Notes: generated by a model from the sequence alone, not told the origin. Shown: positions 9,747-20,442, numbered from the stretch's first letter. The stretch is DNA of 64,000 nucleotides from Rufibacter glacialis (GCF_008271745.1 NZ_VKKZ01000026.1:146678-210677), one strand, 5' to 3'. Translations and numbers: made by a program.

Positions 9747-9783
9747 TTTTTTGGGCAGATGAGCGGCGGGTTTTCTACCTTGG
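9747..9783 (+). promoter_or_regulatory. Candidate promoter for the WYL regulator
   Basis: TTTTTTG (9747-9753) and TACCTTGG (9776-9783) resemble -33 and -7 boxes, with a 22-nt spacer that is slightly long. The start would fall near 9790. This supports the ATG at 9831 over the ORF extension to 9759. Confidence 0.35.
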
Positions 9784-9830
9784 TACCCAGAATCCCCGAA
9801 GTCTCAACCGCTTTAAATCAACCCAGGCAT

Positions 9831-10520
9831 ATGAACCGAGTAGACCGGCTTTTCGGCATCATGACCATGCTGCAGTCTAAGAAGTACGTGACTGCGGAGA
9901 AGATTGCGGAATCCTTCGGCATCAGCGTGCGCACCGTGTACCGCGATGTGAAGGCGCTGGGGGAGCAGGGCATGCCCATCGGGTTTGAGCCGCACAAAGG
10001 CTATTTTGTGGTGCAGGGCTATTTTCTGCCGCCGGTCTCGTTTTCCTCTGAGGAAGCCAGCGCGCTGCTGCTCATGGAGGCCATGGTGTTCGGGTTCACC
10101 GATAAGTCCATTCAGACGCACTACGCAACGGCCCTGAACAAGGTGAAGGCCGTGCTGCGCACGACCCAGAAAGAGCAGTTGGATTTCCTGCACCACCACA
10201 TCAAAATGCAGCTGCCCGCCTGTTTCAACAATGACTATGAGTACCTGGCGCTCATTCAGCAGGCCATCTCCACAAAGTGCCTGCTGGAAATCGGATATAA
10301 AAACAACAAAGAAGAAGTGAGCCAACGGCGGGTTGAACCCATCGGGCTGATTTTCTACGCGTTCAACTGGCACCTGATTGGCTGGTGCCACCATCGCCAG
10401 GACTACCGCGATTTCAGGGTGTCGCGCATTCTCACCCTCAAAAACACCGAGCTGCCCTTTCTCAAACCTGACCACATGGCCATTGGGGAGTACATGAAGC
10501 AGCTGCCGGTGGCGTATTAA
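9831..10520 (+). CDS. YafY-type HTH/WYL-domain transcriptional regulator
   Basis: Cytosolic DNA-binding regulator, 229 aa from ATG 9831. An N-terminal HTH_11 winged helix (RVDRLFGIMTMLQ, with recognition helix SFGISVRTVYRDVKAL, residues about 3-55) is followed by a WYL ligand-sensing domain. In the WYL domain, the segment RRVEPIGLIFYAFNWHLIGW replaces the W-Y-L core with related aromatic residues, and RDFRVSRI closes it. The 24-residue in-frame extension upstream lies over the likely promoter and is not used. The target is unknown; such proteins often act on neighbouring genes or in stress responses. The XRE gene that follows is convergent. Confidence 0.9.
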   Translation: MNRVDRLFGIMTMLQSKKYVTAEKIAESFGISVRTVYRDVKALGEQGMPIGFEPHKGYFVVQGYFLPPVSFSSEEASALLLMEAMVFGFTDKSIQTHYATALNKVKAVLRTTQKEQLDFLHHHIKMQLPACFNNDYEYLALIQQAISTKCLLEIGYKNNKEEVSQRRVEPIGLIFYAFNWHLIGWCHHRQDYRDFRVSRILTLKNTELPFLKPDHMAIGEYMKQLPVAY

Positions 10521-10537
10521 GAAAGATACTGCTATCC

Positions 10538-10789
10538 TTATAGGAAGGTCAAGCCGATCTTCTTGTTCAGGCCTTTCTCAAATATTCTAATCAAAGTAGA
10601 AAGTTGAATATCGCCTCGTGCGTTTTCTATTCTAGAGATATAGCTTTTCTTGGTCCCTGCTTTTTCTGCCAATTGCTCCTGGGTCAGCTTCGCTTCTTTT
10701 CTAGCCTCCTTCAGCATCTCGCTTATGATAAACATCTGGGCGTTCTCTTCATATTTATGACGGCTTTCAGTGCCAATTTTTCGCGCCAT
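10538..10789 (-). CDS. XRE-family HTH protein, solitary HigA-like antitoxin
   Basis: 83 aa DNA-binding protein with a lambda-repressor-type HTH: LTQEQLAEKAGTKKSYISRI (about residues 34-53) then LSTLIRIFEKGL. The compact size and the N-terminal helix ending EMLKEARKEAKL match HigA-type antitoxins of Bacteroidota. In that family the HigB/RelE toxin gene normally lies directly upstream; here that side (10812-10956) holds no toxin-like ORF, only DinB on the other strand. The start is ATG 10789, because a longer frame beginning at TTG 10810 would encode its first residues inside the operator palindrome. It is probably self-regulating. It may be an orphan antitoxin or a stand-alone regulator. Confidence 0.85.
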   Translation of the reverse strand: MARKIGTESRHKYEENAQMFIISEMLKEARKEAKLTQEQLAEKAGTKKSYISRIENARGDIQLSTLIRIFEKGLNKKIGLTFL

Positions 10790-10811
10790 TGTTGGTGTTA
10801 TCACCAACAAT
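10788..10811. promoter_or_regulatory. Perfect palindrome over the XRE gene start codon (candidate autoregulatory operator)
   Basis: The arms ATTGTTGGTG and CACCAACAAT are perfectly inverted around a 4-nt TTAT centre. The element touches the ATG of the XRE gene. Binding by the XRE protein would block its own expression, as HigA does at its promoter; that is inference. Confidence 0.65.
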
Positions 10812-10956
10812 CTAACTTAAATAATCTTTCGGCTTGCCGATGAAAGATAAGGCCAAGGCAAAAAAGAAAATTCTTTTCACTTCTTGAAAGTGCGCTGCCA
10901 TAGGGTTGTCAGTGGGTGGTTGTTCCTTTGGGGTATCATCTAACCAAAAGAAAACT

Positions 10957-11472
10957 ATGTCAGAGGTACAAACCATGTCCGTGCTAGACGTGCTCCAGAA
11001 AGAATTGGAAGCCGAAGCCAAAACCACCCGCAAGATGTTGGCGCGCATCCCCAACGATAAATACGATTGGCAACCGCATCCCAAAAGCATGAACATCCGG
11101 ACCCTCGCCACGCACCTCGCGGAACTGCCTTCCTGGATTGGCATGACCCTGAACGCCCCGGAGCTGGACTTCGCGAAGCACCCCTACACGCCCAAAGTCA
11201 TCAACAGCACCGAGGAACTGCTGACCTATTTTGAGGAGACCCTGGAAGACGGCCGCGCGCAATTGGCCAAGGGCCAGGAGGAACAACTGTGCGAGGAATG
11301 GATACTTAGGAACGGAGACACGATTTACACCACGGGGTCTAAGTTTGACATGCTGCGCAACACCATGAGCCAGGTCATTCACCACCGGGCGCAATTGGGC
11401 GTGTACCTGCGTCTGCTCAATGTGCCCATTCCCGGCAGCTACGGCCCCAGCGCCGATGAAATGGAGTTCTAG
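10957..11472 (+). CDS. DinB-family protein (metal-binding four-helix bundle)
   Basis: 171 aa from ATG 10957; the longer frame from 10906 adds residues without support. The DinB/YfiT fold is a four-helix bundle with a metal site made of three histidines. Visible candidates are the His of THLAELP (helix 2) and the two in VIHHRAQLGVYLR (helix 4), the second being the family signature HHRxQ. Related proteins include thiol-S-transferases (bacillithiol-type) and others of unknown activity. No thiol-specific residue lets me choose. The gene is monocistronic, closed by a very strong hairpin right after the stop. Confidence 0.88.
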   Translation: MSEVQTMSVLDVLQKELEAEAKTTRKMLARIPNDKYDWQPHPKSMNIRTLATHLAELPSWIGMTLNAPELDFAKHPYTPKVINSTEELLTYFEETLEDGRAQLAKGQEEQLCEEWILRNGDTIYTTGSKFDMLRNTMSQVIHHRAQLGVYLRLLNVPIPGSYGPSADEMEF

Positions 11473-11479
11473 GGAGACA

Positions 11480-11540
11480 CCAGCCTGTAAATGAAGAACG
11501 CCCGCTGATCATAAGCGGGCGTTCTTCATTTACAGGCTGG
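11480..11540. terminator. Long perfect hairpin after the DinB gene
   Basis: Arms 11480-11506 and 11514-11540 are 27 bp of perfect complement around a 7-nt loop (GATCATA). It begins 8 nt after the dinB stop. The stem is far longer than a usual terminator and lacks a T tail, so it may be a processing or stability element. Confidence 0.7.
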
Positions 11541-11631
11541 TTATAGGGCTTATAGCCTGATTCCAGGAAAAGACCCAGGAAAAGGTATTCCTCTGGCAGT
11601 GATCTGCGCCCGTTTAGTCTACCGTAAAAAG

Positions 11632-11666
11632 AAAAAGCGCCTGCTGAAAACCAGCAGGCGCTTTTT
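11632..11666. terminator. Bidirectional terminator between the DinB and GHL10 genes
   Basis: A 15-bp perfect stem (AAAAAGCGCCTGCTG with its complement, loop AAAAC) is flanked by A and T runs, so it can serve both convergent genes. It lies 20 nt beyond the stop of the minus-strand GHL10 gene. Confidence 0.85.
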
Positions 11667-11685
11667 GGTGAGGGATGGTATTATT

Positions 11686-14676
11686 CTATTGGCGGGTGAT
11701 CTTGAAGGTATGCACCTTGTCTGGGGTCACCAGACGCACATAGTAGAACCTGCCCACCAAGGTGCGGGTGGCCACCGGAATGCGGTAGGTCTGGAAGGCA
11801 ACTGCGTTTCCGGTGTACAGTTGGGCCAGTTTCTTGCCATGCAGGTCATAAAGCTCCAGGCTCACTTGCTGTTCTGCGGCCGTCAAGGTGAACTCCACCG
11901 TGAGCTGCTCCGCAAACGGGTTGGGGAAGGCGGTAAGCACCGGTGCCATCACAAGGTTTGCTTCCGTAAACTGCGAAGCCGTGATGGTTCCTCCAGAGCA
12001 AGCACCCAAAGAACCTCCGTTTTTCAGGTAGGCCGGTACTGCATTCGGCGAGACGCAAATCTCGCTGCCGGGGTTAGACACGCTGCCGGTAGTGTTGCAA
12101 ACCAGCACTTTTTCACCTTTGGTGCCACAGCGTACGTCTATCACCTGTACGGTGACCTGAGCAGTTTCAGAGCAGCCAAATTCATTGGTGACCGTCACCG
12201 TGAAGGTGTAGGTGCCCGCCGCTTCTGGCGTGAAGACCGTGGTGCCTGAGGAGGTGGTGCTCAAGCCTGCAGCCGGACTCCAGGTATAGGTGGTGTTCCC
12301 TGCCGCAGAGGTGCCGTTGGTAGCAGTAAGGATAAGCTGTTGCGCTCCGTAACCCAAGGCAAGGGTGTTTTCTGGTAGGCCGGTGTACGTCTGGTCCGTT
12401 CTGCTTACCTGAATGGCAGGTGCCGGAATAGCTCCTACAATGGTCACAGTAGTTGTAACAGACGCCTCATTGCCCGCCTCGTCCAGAGCCGTGAAGGTAA
12501 CGGTGTTGGTGCCAATGTTAGCGCACGTGAAAGTGGTCTGTGACAGGCTGAAGCTACCGGTGTTCAGGGCGCAGTTGTCATAAGAGCCATTGTTCACGTC
12601 TGCCGCAGTCACAGACACGGTGCCATTTTGCAAGGTGCGCGTGATGTTCTGCACGATCAATACCGGCGGAGTCGTGTCTAAGGCGTTCAGGGTGACGGTT
12701 CTCTCAGAGGAGTTGCCATTGCCATCCTGGGCGGTCACGGTGACCACGTGCTTCTGGCCGTGGCCGGAGGCCAGAACGGAACCCGCAACTGGGCTTTGGG
12801 TGAAGGTCACCTGACCGCAATCATCAGTGCCGGTCAGACCGGTGATGAAGTCCGGCACTACCACCTCGCAACCGGCTTGCAGCGACACGTTCTGGCTGAC
12901 GGCCAGCATAAAGGTTGGGGCGGTCACGTCTTGTTTCTGCACGGTGAAGGTGCAGGAAGCGCTCTTGCCAGAGGCGTCAGTGGCGGTCAGGGTGAGGGTG
13001 AAGTCGCCGGTGCCAGAAATCAGGGTGCCGGCGGCCGGACTTTGAGTCACGGTAATGGCGTCTGGGCCAGAAACATCATCGGTCACGGAAACCAGGCCGG
13101 TGTAGTCGGGTACCTGGGCGCCACAAGACGCTGACAAGGTCAGGGTTTGGTTGCCGAGGCACGCAAAAACCGGGGCGGTGTAGTCGGTGATGTTGGAAGG
13201 CGCGCTTTCATTATGGAAGCGGTCTACGGCGGTGATGGTGTAGAAGTAAGTTTTGGCCGGGTCAGGCACCTTGTCACGGTAGGTGGTTCCGGCCGTAGCC
13301 GTGATCGCCAACAACTGCTCTGCGTTGCTGATGTTAAACACCGGGCTTTCTGAGCGGTACACCACATAGCGGGACACTTTGTCTAGTTCATTGCTGGTTT
13401 CCGGGGCTTTCTCCCAGGTGAGCAAAACTGAGTCTGCCGCGTATCTGGTGGCGACCAGGCCGGCCGGAGCCTCCGGGGCCACTGCATCACGCCAGGGCAT
13501 GGTGGGTTGCAGGGCAGGCTTCTGGTAGAAGTTGGTGCGCAAAGAGTCTCGGAAGCCCAGCTTGGTGCTGCTGCGCAGGCTGCTGGTATTGTAGATGGCC
13601 TGCCCCTGCACGTTGTCCATTTGGCGGTTCAGCCGTATCTGGTTCGGGATCTGCGACGGATTTGCCCAGGCGGTTCCCTGCGCCGGGTCATTCACTTTAT
13701 AGCCGGCCATGCCAATGTAGATGTGGCGGCCGAAGGCATTGTTGTTCCACCACGGCACAATCACGCCATAGTTGGCGCCCGGCTGCCCAATGTACCAATA
13801 CACCTGAGGGGCCAGGTAATCTACCCAACCTTCCTGGAGCCACTTGCGCGAGTCTGCGAAGAGAGACACGTAGTGCTGCAGGCCGCTGGTGCTGGTGCCA
13901 ATAGCAGGGTTGGTGCTGTTGCGGTAAATGCCAGAAGGCGATACCCCGAATTTCACCCACGGTTTTATAAGGTTGATGGTGTCATGCACGCGCTGGATGA
14001 GCAGGTTCACGTTGTCACGGCGCCAATCAGCCCGGTCAGTGATGCCGCGCGGGTGGGCCGCATAGGTGGCATCATCGTTGAAAGCGGCGTTGGGGTAGAA
14101 GTAGTCATCAAAGTGGATACCGTCTACGTCGTAGCGTTTCACGATGTCGGCGATCACGGTCATGATGTGGTCCCGCACGGCGGGTAAGCCGGGGTCAAGG
14201 GTACGCAGGTTGCCGGAGGTGATCAACCATTCAGGGTGTTGCTTGGCCACGTGGTTCGCGGAAAACGCCGCCAAACCGTTCACGTTCGCGATGGCCCGGT
14301 AGGGGTTAAGCCAGGCGTGCAATTCCATGCCGCGTTTGTGGCTTTCTTCCAAGGCGAACTGCAAGGGATCCCAACCGGGGTTTTTCCCCTGGGTGCCGGT
14401 CAGGTCAGCGGAGATGGGTTCCAAGTTGCTCAAGTACAAGGCATCACTCTGGCTTCTGACCTGCAGAAAGATGGCGTTGATACCAGTGGCCTGGTGATGG
14501 TTGAGGATGCTGATGAGAGCCGCCTGCTGCTGGGCCGGGGTTTGGGAGCGGTTGGGCCAGTCGATGTTGGCGTACGTGGCAATCCAGGCGCCTCTGAACT
14601 CCCGCTTAGGGGCCTGGGCTTGTGCGCCCAAGTGGAGAAGGCAAAGTAGTAAGACCGCGAGTAGATGTTTACGCAT
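11686..14676 (-). CDS. T9SS-exported GHL10-type family 10 glycosylhydrolase-like protein
   Basis: 996 aa extracellular enzyme. A signal peptide (residues 1-20, ending GAQA) precedes a GHL10 (COG1649/DUF187) TIM barrel at about 25-390 starting FRGAWIATYANIDWP, with HAWLNPYRA and DGIHFDDYFYP as signatures. These families act on glycan or peptidoglycan-like substrates; activity is poorly defined. Next come a fibronectin-III-like domain (about 395-500), two or three HYR-type beta-sandwich repeats (about 505-750, beginning at FACLGNQTL), an Ig/PKD-like domain (about 755-850), a Cys-rich linker and a type A T9SS sorting domain (about 915-996, VLTAFPNPF to the end). The sorting domain predicts outer-membrane translocation and surface attachment. 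It probably has its own transcript. Confidence 0.92.
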   Translation of the reverse strand: MRKHLLAVLLLCLLHLGAQAQAPKREFRGAWIATYANIDWPNRSQTPAQQQAALISILNHHQATGINAIFLQVRSQSDALYLSNLEPISADLTGTQGKNPGWDPLQFALEESHKRGMELHAWLNPYRAIANVNGLAAFSANHVAKQHPEWLITSGNLRTLDPGLPAVRDHIMTVIADIVKRYDVDGIHFDDYFYPNAAFNDDATYAAHPRGITDRADWRRDNVNLLIQRVHDTINLIKPWVKFGVSPSGIYRNSTNPAIGTSTSGLQHYVSLFADSRKWLQEGWVDYLAPQVYWYIGQPGANYGVIVPWWNNNAFGRHIYIGMAGYKVNDPAQGTAWANPSQIPNQIRLNRQMDNVQGQAIYNTSSLRSSTKLGFRDSLRTNFYQKPALQPTMPWRDAVAPEAPAGLVATRYAADSVLLTWEKAPETSNELDKVSRYVVYRSESPVFNISNAEQLLAITATAGTTYRDKVPDPAKTYFYTITAVDRFHNESAPSNITDYTAPVFACLGNQTLTLSASCGAQVPDYTGLVSVTDDVSGPDAITVTQSPAAGTLISGTGDFTLTLTATDASGKSASCTFTVQKQDVTAPTFMLAVSQNVSLQAGCEVVVPDFITGLTGTDDCGQVTFTQSPVAGSVLASGHGQKHVVTVTAQDGNGNSSERTVTLNALDTTPPVLIVQNITRTLQNGTVSVTAADVNNGSYDNCALNTGSFSLSQTTFTCANIGTNTVTFTALDEAGNEASVTTTVTIVGAIPAPAIQVSRTDQTYTGLPENTLALGYGAQQLILTATNGTSAAGNTTYTWSPAAGLSTTSSGTTVFTPEAAGTYTFTVTVTNEFGCSETAQVTVQVIDVRCGTKGEKVLVCNTTGSVSNPGSEICVSPNAVPAYLKNGGSLGACSGGTITASQFTEANLVMAPVLTAFPNPFAEQLTVEFTLTAAEQQVSLELYDLHGKKLAQLYTGNAVAFQTYRIPVATRTLVGRFYYVRLVTPDKVHTFKITRQ

Positions 14677-15088
14677 AGGGGAAAGGGTATAAGGTGTGAT
14701 AAACCGTTATTGTAAAAATATTAAATTATTTACTTTTAATTACAAAAATTATAAATAAGTTCCTCAAGAAAACATATTTAGAGCATAAATTGAATTTTAG
14801 AAGGGTGAGGGGAGTTTTTTTTTTAACCGACGGAAATATACCAAGCGCTGTTTTATCGCTTGTTTTCATAAAACAACCCAAAAAGCCACAACCGGCCTGT
14901 GTGAAGCCCACCAGTTGTTTTGAGCGCTCCATATTAGCCTTGCCATGAACCAACCGGAAAGGCAAAGGCTTCCCCCTGAAGCCTTGATGCCACACAAAAG
15001 AAAAGCCCCGCTGCGTCCGGCAACGGGGCTTTTCTAGCTTGTTTTTCAAAAATAAAGGAGAAACCGGCAAGTTCCGGCTCCGGGAGGT
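14677..15088. other. Intergenic region, 412 nt, AT-rich on its left half
   Basis: No gene is seen. The first 150 nt upstream of the GHL10 start are very AT-rich and may hold its promoter. A small hairpin (AAGGCTTC/GAAGCCTT, 14965-14985) and a strong terminator follow. Confidence 0.5.
14999..15035 (-). terminator. Terminator after the GH97 gene
   Basis: The arms AGAAAAGCCCCG (14999-15010) and CGGGGCTTTTCT (15024-15035) form a 12-bp perfect stem located 54 nt past the GH97 stop. T-rich sequence follows on the minus strand. Confidence 0.75.
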
Positions 15089-17347
<2,259 letters not shown>

Positions 17348-17444
17348 TTAAAATCACTATTTCGATTTTCGGTCTACTTTAAGAAAATGTGCCTAAAAAC
17401 TACGGACTTTGCGTAAGGACGGACCCCGGCGAAGGGCAGGCGCG

Positions 17445-17455
17445 CCCCCCCCCCC
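17445..17455. repeat. Run of eleven C
   Basis: A homopolymer C11 lies just past the acr3 stop codon (17459-17461 on the minus strand). No reading frame is affected. Confidence 0.8.
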
Positions 17456-17458
17456 GTT

Positions 17459-18562
17459 TCAGTTTGCCTTCTTGCGTGCCGCCTCTGCCGGCGTGGTGAG
17501 CATCGGCGCAGAGCCGTAATATTTCCTTCGGAACCAATACGCCAGATTCACCAAGGCAATCAAAGCGGGTACCTCAATAAGCGGGCCTACCACGCCGGCA
17601 AATGCCTGTCCGGAGTTCAGCCCGAACACCCCAATGGCCACCGCAATAGCCAGCTCAAAGTTGTTGCCCGTGGCGGTGAATGCCACCGAGGCGTTCTGGG
17701 CGTAATTGGCGCCCAGGGACTTGCCCAGGTAAAGGCTCACCACAAACATGATGGCAAAGTACAGCACCAGGGGCACCGCAATGCGCACCACATCCAGCGG
17801 AATCTGCACCAGCAGGTTTCCTTTCAAACTGAACATGACCACAATGGTGAACAGCAAGGAAATCAAGGTGATGGGGCTAATGGCCGGGATAAACACCGTC
17901 TGGTACCAGGTGTCTCCTTTTAGGCGGCGCAGGAAAAAGCTGGAAAAGAAGCCCAGCAGAAACGGGATGCCCAGGTAAATGGCCACGCTCTGGGCAATGG
18001 CCCCCATGCTGATGTTTACCACCTTGCCTTCCAGCCCAAACCAGGTAGGCAGCACGGTGATGAACACATACGCGAATACACTGTAGAACAGGACCTGGAA
18101 AATGCTGTTGAAGGCCACCAGCCCTGCTGCGTATTCCCGGTCCCCCTCGGCCAACTCGTTCCAGACCAGCACCATGGCTATACAACGGGCCAGCCCAATG
18201 AGGATAATGCCCACCATGTACTCTGGATAGTCCCGCAGGAAGAGGATGGCCAGCAGAAACATGAGCACCGGCCCAATGACCCAGTTTAGCACCAACGACA
18301 GGGTGATCACTTTCACATTGCTGAATACCCGCCCCAACTGCCCGTACCTTACTTTGGCCAGCGGCGGGTACATCATCAGGATTAGGCCAATGGCGATGGG
18401 CACATTCACGGTGCCCACCTGAAAGGAATTGATAAACCCTTCGGTGTCCGGAAACAAATACCCCACCAAGACGCCGGCGCCCATGGCCACGAAAATCCAG
18501 ACGGTCAGGAAGCGGTCCAGGGTAGAGAGCCTTTTCCTTTTATCAATGGTGCATTGACTCAT
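17459..18562 (-). CDS. acr3: ACR3-family arsenite efflux transporter
   Basis: Inner-membrane carrier that extrudes arsenite, 367 aa from ATG 18562, with ten predicted helices. The in-frame extension to 18643 is Pro/His-rich without support, so [18 protein letters not shown] is taken as the N-terminus. The conserved membrane cysteine of ACR3 is in [12 protein letters not shown] (helix 4), and the conserved Glu of helix 9 in [13 protein letters not shown]. The N-terminal [11 protein letters not shown] block is typical of the family. It is the last gene of an arsenic operon with arsC (147 nt upstream), the DUF6428-like gene and arsR; a C11 tract and another transcription unit follow. Confidence 0.95.
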   Translation of the reverse strand: MSQCTIDKRKRLSTLDRFLTVWIFVAMGAGVLVGYLFPDTEGFINSFQVGTVNVPIAIGLILMMYPPLAKVRYGQLGRVFSNVKVITLSLVLNWVIGPVLMFLLAILFLRDYPEYMVGIILIGLARCIAMVLVWNELAEGDREYAAGLVAFNSIFQVLFYSVFAYVFITVLPTWFGLEGKVVNISMGAIAQSVAIYLGIPFLLGFFSSFFLRRLKGDTWYQTVFIPAISPITLISLLFTIVVMFSLKGNLLVQIPLDVVRIAVPLVLYFAIMFVVSLYLGKSLGANYAQNASVAFTATGNNFELAIAVAIGVFGLNSGQAFAGVVGPLIEVPALIALVNLAYWFRRKYYGSAPMLTTPAEAARKKAN

Positions 18563-18708
18563 GCGGTTGCTTTGGTTTCTGTGGTGGCGAATGCCTGCCT
18601 CCGGGAAAGGCCAGGGTACATGCTTTAAAGGTATTTTTGACAAAACAGGCTGAAATCATAGGCTGGTCAATTGGCCTGTTCCTGTAGAAGTCAGTTCTTT
18701 GGGAGCGC

Positions 18709-19128
18709 TTATTTCTCCAGGTGTTCGGCCACAAACGTCTGGCTGAACTGCTTTATCTGGTCACGTACCCGGTGGAAGGCCGCGGTGATCTCCTCTTCTG
18801 AGCCAGTGGCCTTGGCCGGATCTGGGAAGTTGTGGTGAATCTGGATAGCATTGGAGGGGAAATAAGGGCAGTTTTCCTGGGCGTGGTCACATACGGTGAT
18901 CACATAGTCAAACGGAACCTCGCGGTATTCATCTATATGGTTGGAGGTATGCCCTGAGATGTCCAGCCCGTCGGCGGCCATGGCGGCTACGGCTCTGGGG
19001 TTCAGGCCATGGGTCTCAATGCCGGCACTGTAGATGGTGGCTTTCCCGTTCGCAAAATGGCGAAGGTACCCTTCGGCCAGCTGGCTGCGGCAGGAGTTGC
19101 CGGTGCAGAGGACAAGAACGTTTTTCAT
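18709..19128 (-). CDS. arsC: Arsenate reductase, thioredoxin-coupled low-molecular-weight phosphatase type
   Basis: Cytosolic enzyme reducing arsenate to arsenite for export by ACR3. The P-loop CTGNSCRS (residues 8-15) carries nucleophile Cys8 and Arg14. Two more cysteines in VCDHAQENCPYFP give the second and third members of the thiol relay. FPDPAKA supplies the catalytic Asp loop. 139 aa matches the S. aureus-type family (about 131-140). It lies 46 nt after the DUF6428-like gene and 147 nt before acr3, in one direction. Induction through ArsR is inferred from the operon and operator-like sites. Confidence 0.95.
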   Translation of the reverse strand: MKNVLVLCTGNSCRSQLAEGYLRHFANGKATIYSAGIETHGLNPRAVAAMAADGLDISGHTSNHIDEYREVPFDYVITVCDHAQENCPYFPSNAIQIHHNFPDPAKATGSEEEITAAFHRVRDQIKQFSQTFVAEHLEK

Positions 19129-19174
19129 GTGATTTTATAAAATAGAGAGGAAAAGGGACAGTTAGCGGTGATGC

Positions 19175-19747
19175 TTAGCAGCAGCCGGAGCCCGGCGTGC
19201 AGCTGTTGCCCGGCAAGGTGGTCAATTCTACAAGTTGCACCTTCGGTTTTTCTGCCGTAGGGGCGGGGGCACAGCATTCTTCGCCGGAAGCCGTGGTGCC
19301 GCAACTGCCGCCCCGCTCAATGGCCTTGCACTGAGTGGCGTCTGGCGTAAGGTCTACTACCAGGTTCCCGTCCTGCACCGTGAACGCGGCCGGGTACATC
19401 TGGCGCGTGTCAAACTGCGAGTTCCCGAACTCTATCTTCACAATGCCCAGCGGGTTCAACGGCAGCACCTTTTCCACGACGGCAATGATGGAAAGTGCTT
19501 TGCTTACCGGCATGGCCTGGTCGCTGTCGCGCTGGCTGGGTTCCCATAACTGCACGATCACCTCGGTCCAACTGTTCATCTGGCCGCCGCAGTCCACAGA
19601 GACAATGGGGGCCTGCTTGATCTCCGTAATGTGGTAAGAGGCATCTACCCAGGCGCCCGCCGCATATTGGAACTGGAGCGGAAGGTGGGGGTGCTGTTCT
19701 AACTGGGCCTTGAAGGCCTTCCAGGTAAGAAGATTGGTATTGTTCAT
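19175..19747 (-). CDS. DUF6428-like arsenic-operon protein with cysteine-rich tail
   Basis: 190 aa soluble protein, recognised by its place and by the DUF6428-like core (residues 1-140: WKAFKAQLEQHPHLPLQFQY, then SYHITEIKQAPIVSVDCGG and NSWTEVIVQLWEP). Members occur in arsenic operons of Bacteroidota; the activity is unknown. This copy has an added C-terminus of about 50 residues with clustered cysteines (CKAIERGGSCG, EECC, NSCTPGSGCC). The tail resembles a thiol metalloid-binding or arsenite-chaperone arm; that is inference. It follows arsR by 37 nt, and that gap holds a second ArsR-like operator. Confidence 0.85.
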   Translation of the reverse strand: MNNTNLLTWKAFKAQLEQHPHLPLQFQYAAGAWVDASYHITEIKQAPIVSVDCGGQMNSWTEVIVQLWEPSQRDSDQAMPVSKALSIIAVVEKVLPLNPLGIVKIEFGNSQFDTRQMYPAAFTVQDGNLVVDLTPDATQCKAIERGGSCGTTASGEECCAPAPTAEKPKVQLVELTTLPGNSCTPGSGCC

Positions 19748-19750
19748 ATC

Positions 19751-19766
19751 ATTGCAATTTTACGAT
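19751..19766 (-). promoter_or_regulatory. Second ArsR-like operator, upstream of the DUF6428-like gene
   Basis: ATTGCAATTTTACGAT (plus strand) is a close match to the arsR upstream site (14 of 16 bases when oriented alike). On the minus strand a TACCTTTA -7-like box lies just upstream, so this may be an internal repressed promoter for the resistance genes. Confidence 0.55.
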
Positions 19767-19784
19767 AAATAAAGGTAAATTTTT

Positions 19785-20117
19785 TTAACAGCAGTTGTCC
19801 TGGCATTGGATAGGCGAGGCAAGGAGTCCCAGGAAAATCTCCCGCACCTCTTCCCATTTCTGGGCATCAATGCAATAGCAGACGCTAGTGCCTTCTACGG
19901 TGCCCCTAATTAAGCCCACCGCCTTCAGCTCTTTTAGGTGCTGTGACACGGTGGCCTGCGCCAGCGGAAGTTCACCCACCAGGTCGCCGCAGATGCAGGT
20001 CTGCTTCTTGAGCAAATACTGGAGAATCGCTACCCTGGCCGGGTGGGCCAAGGCTTTCGCGTAGGCGGCCATCTGGTTCTGCTCTGCGGTGAAGTTCTGC
20101 GTTTTGGTGACTCCCAT
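19785..20117 (-). CDS. arsR: ArsR/SmtB-family metalloregulator (arsenite-responsive repressor)
   Basis: 110 aa winged-helix repressor that releases DNA on binding As(III)/Sb(III). [23 protein letters not shown]. The alpha-3 metal-site motif is present as [11 protein letters not shown] (Cys-x-Cys; the E. coli-type ELCVCDL equivalent). The C-terminus ends CQDNCC, adding three cysteines that could form a further thiol site, as in other C-terminal-site ArsR variants. First gene of the arsR-DUF6428-arsC-acr3 unit, with an operator-like palindrome 19 nt upstream of its start. The start at 20117 places the N-terminal helix correctly. Confidence 0.94.
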   Translation of the reverse strand: MGVTKTQNFTAEQNQMAAYAKALAHPARVAILQYLLKKQTCICGDLVGELPLAQATVSQHLKELKAVGLIRGTVEGTSVCYCIDAQKWEEVREIFLGLLASPIQCQDNCC

Positions 20118-20135
20118 AGGGTGTTCTATTGATTT

Positions 20136-20151
20136 ATCGTAAAGTTGCGAT
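20136..20151 (-). promoter_or_regulatory. ArsR operator-like palindrome upstream of arsR
   Basis: ATCGTAAAGTTGCGAT is a near-palindrome (ATCG..AA..TT..CGAT) 19 nt before the arsR start. On the minus strand a TTG about 20 nt upstream of CAACTTTA could form the promoter that the site overlaps. Confidence 0.6.
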
Positions 20152-20442
20152 TAAGGTTGCGGAAATGCAAGAAGCTTTCCTTTTTTTTTCGGCGGCAGTC
20201 GCTCAGTTGGAACAGTAGGGTAGGTGTTCGTCGTGCTTTTTGAGGCAATGATATTATTTGAGACAGGGATACTCAAAGTTGTGGTTGTGATGAAGAGGGC
20301 GCCACTATTTTCAGTGTAAGTGCGATTGTGCTTTACCTGCTTTTAGGCTGATTTTGATAAATCAGGCTGTTTTGCCAACCCCTAATCCTTGGTTTCTAGA
20401 GGATAAACCTCCATGAAGACCTTTAAGACAATGCTTTAATTC
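20152..20442. other. Intergenic region at the left edge of the AT-rich island
   Basis: No ORF is supported. A T9 run occurs at about 20180-20188, and 20341-20378 has a degenerate form of the interspersed palindrome (CTTTTAGGCTGATTTTGATA). From here GC content drops. Confidence 0.4.

Noticed and set aside
10790..10810. Longer start of the XRE gene at TTG 10810
   Set aside because: The seven extra residues are encoded by the operator palindrome, and ATG 10789 gives the normal family N-terminus.
10812..11144. Minus-strand ORF next to the XRE gene as a HigB toxin
   Set aside because: It lies antisense to DinB, and its sequence has none of the RelE/HigB features.
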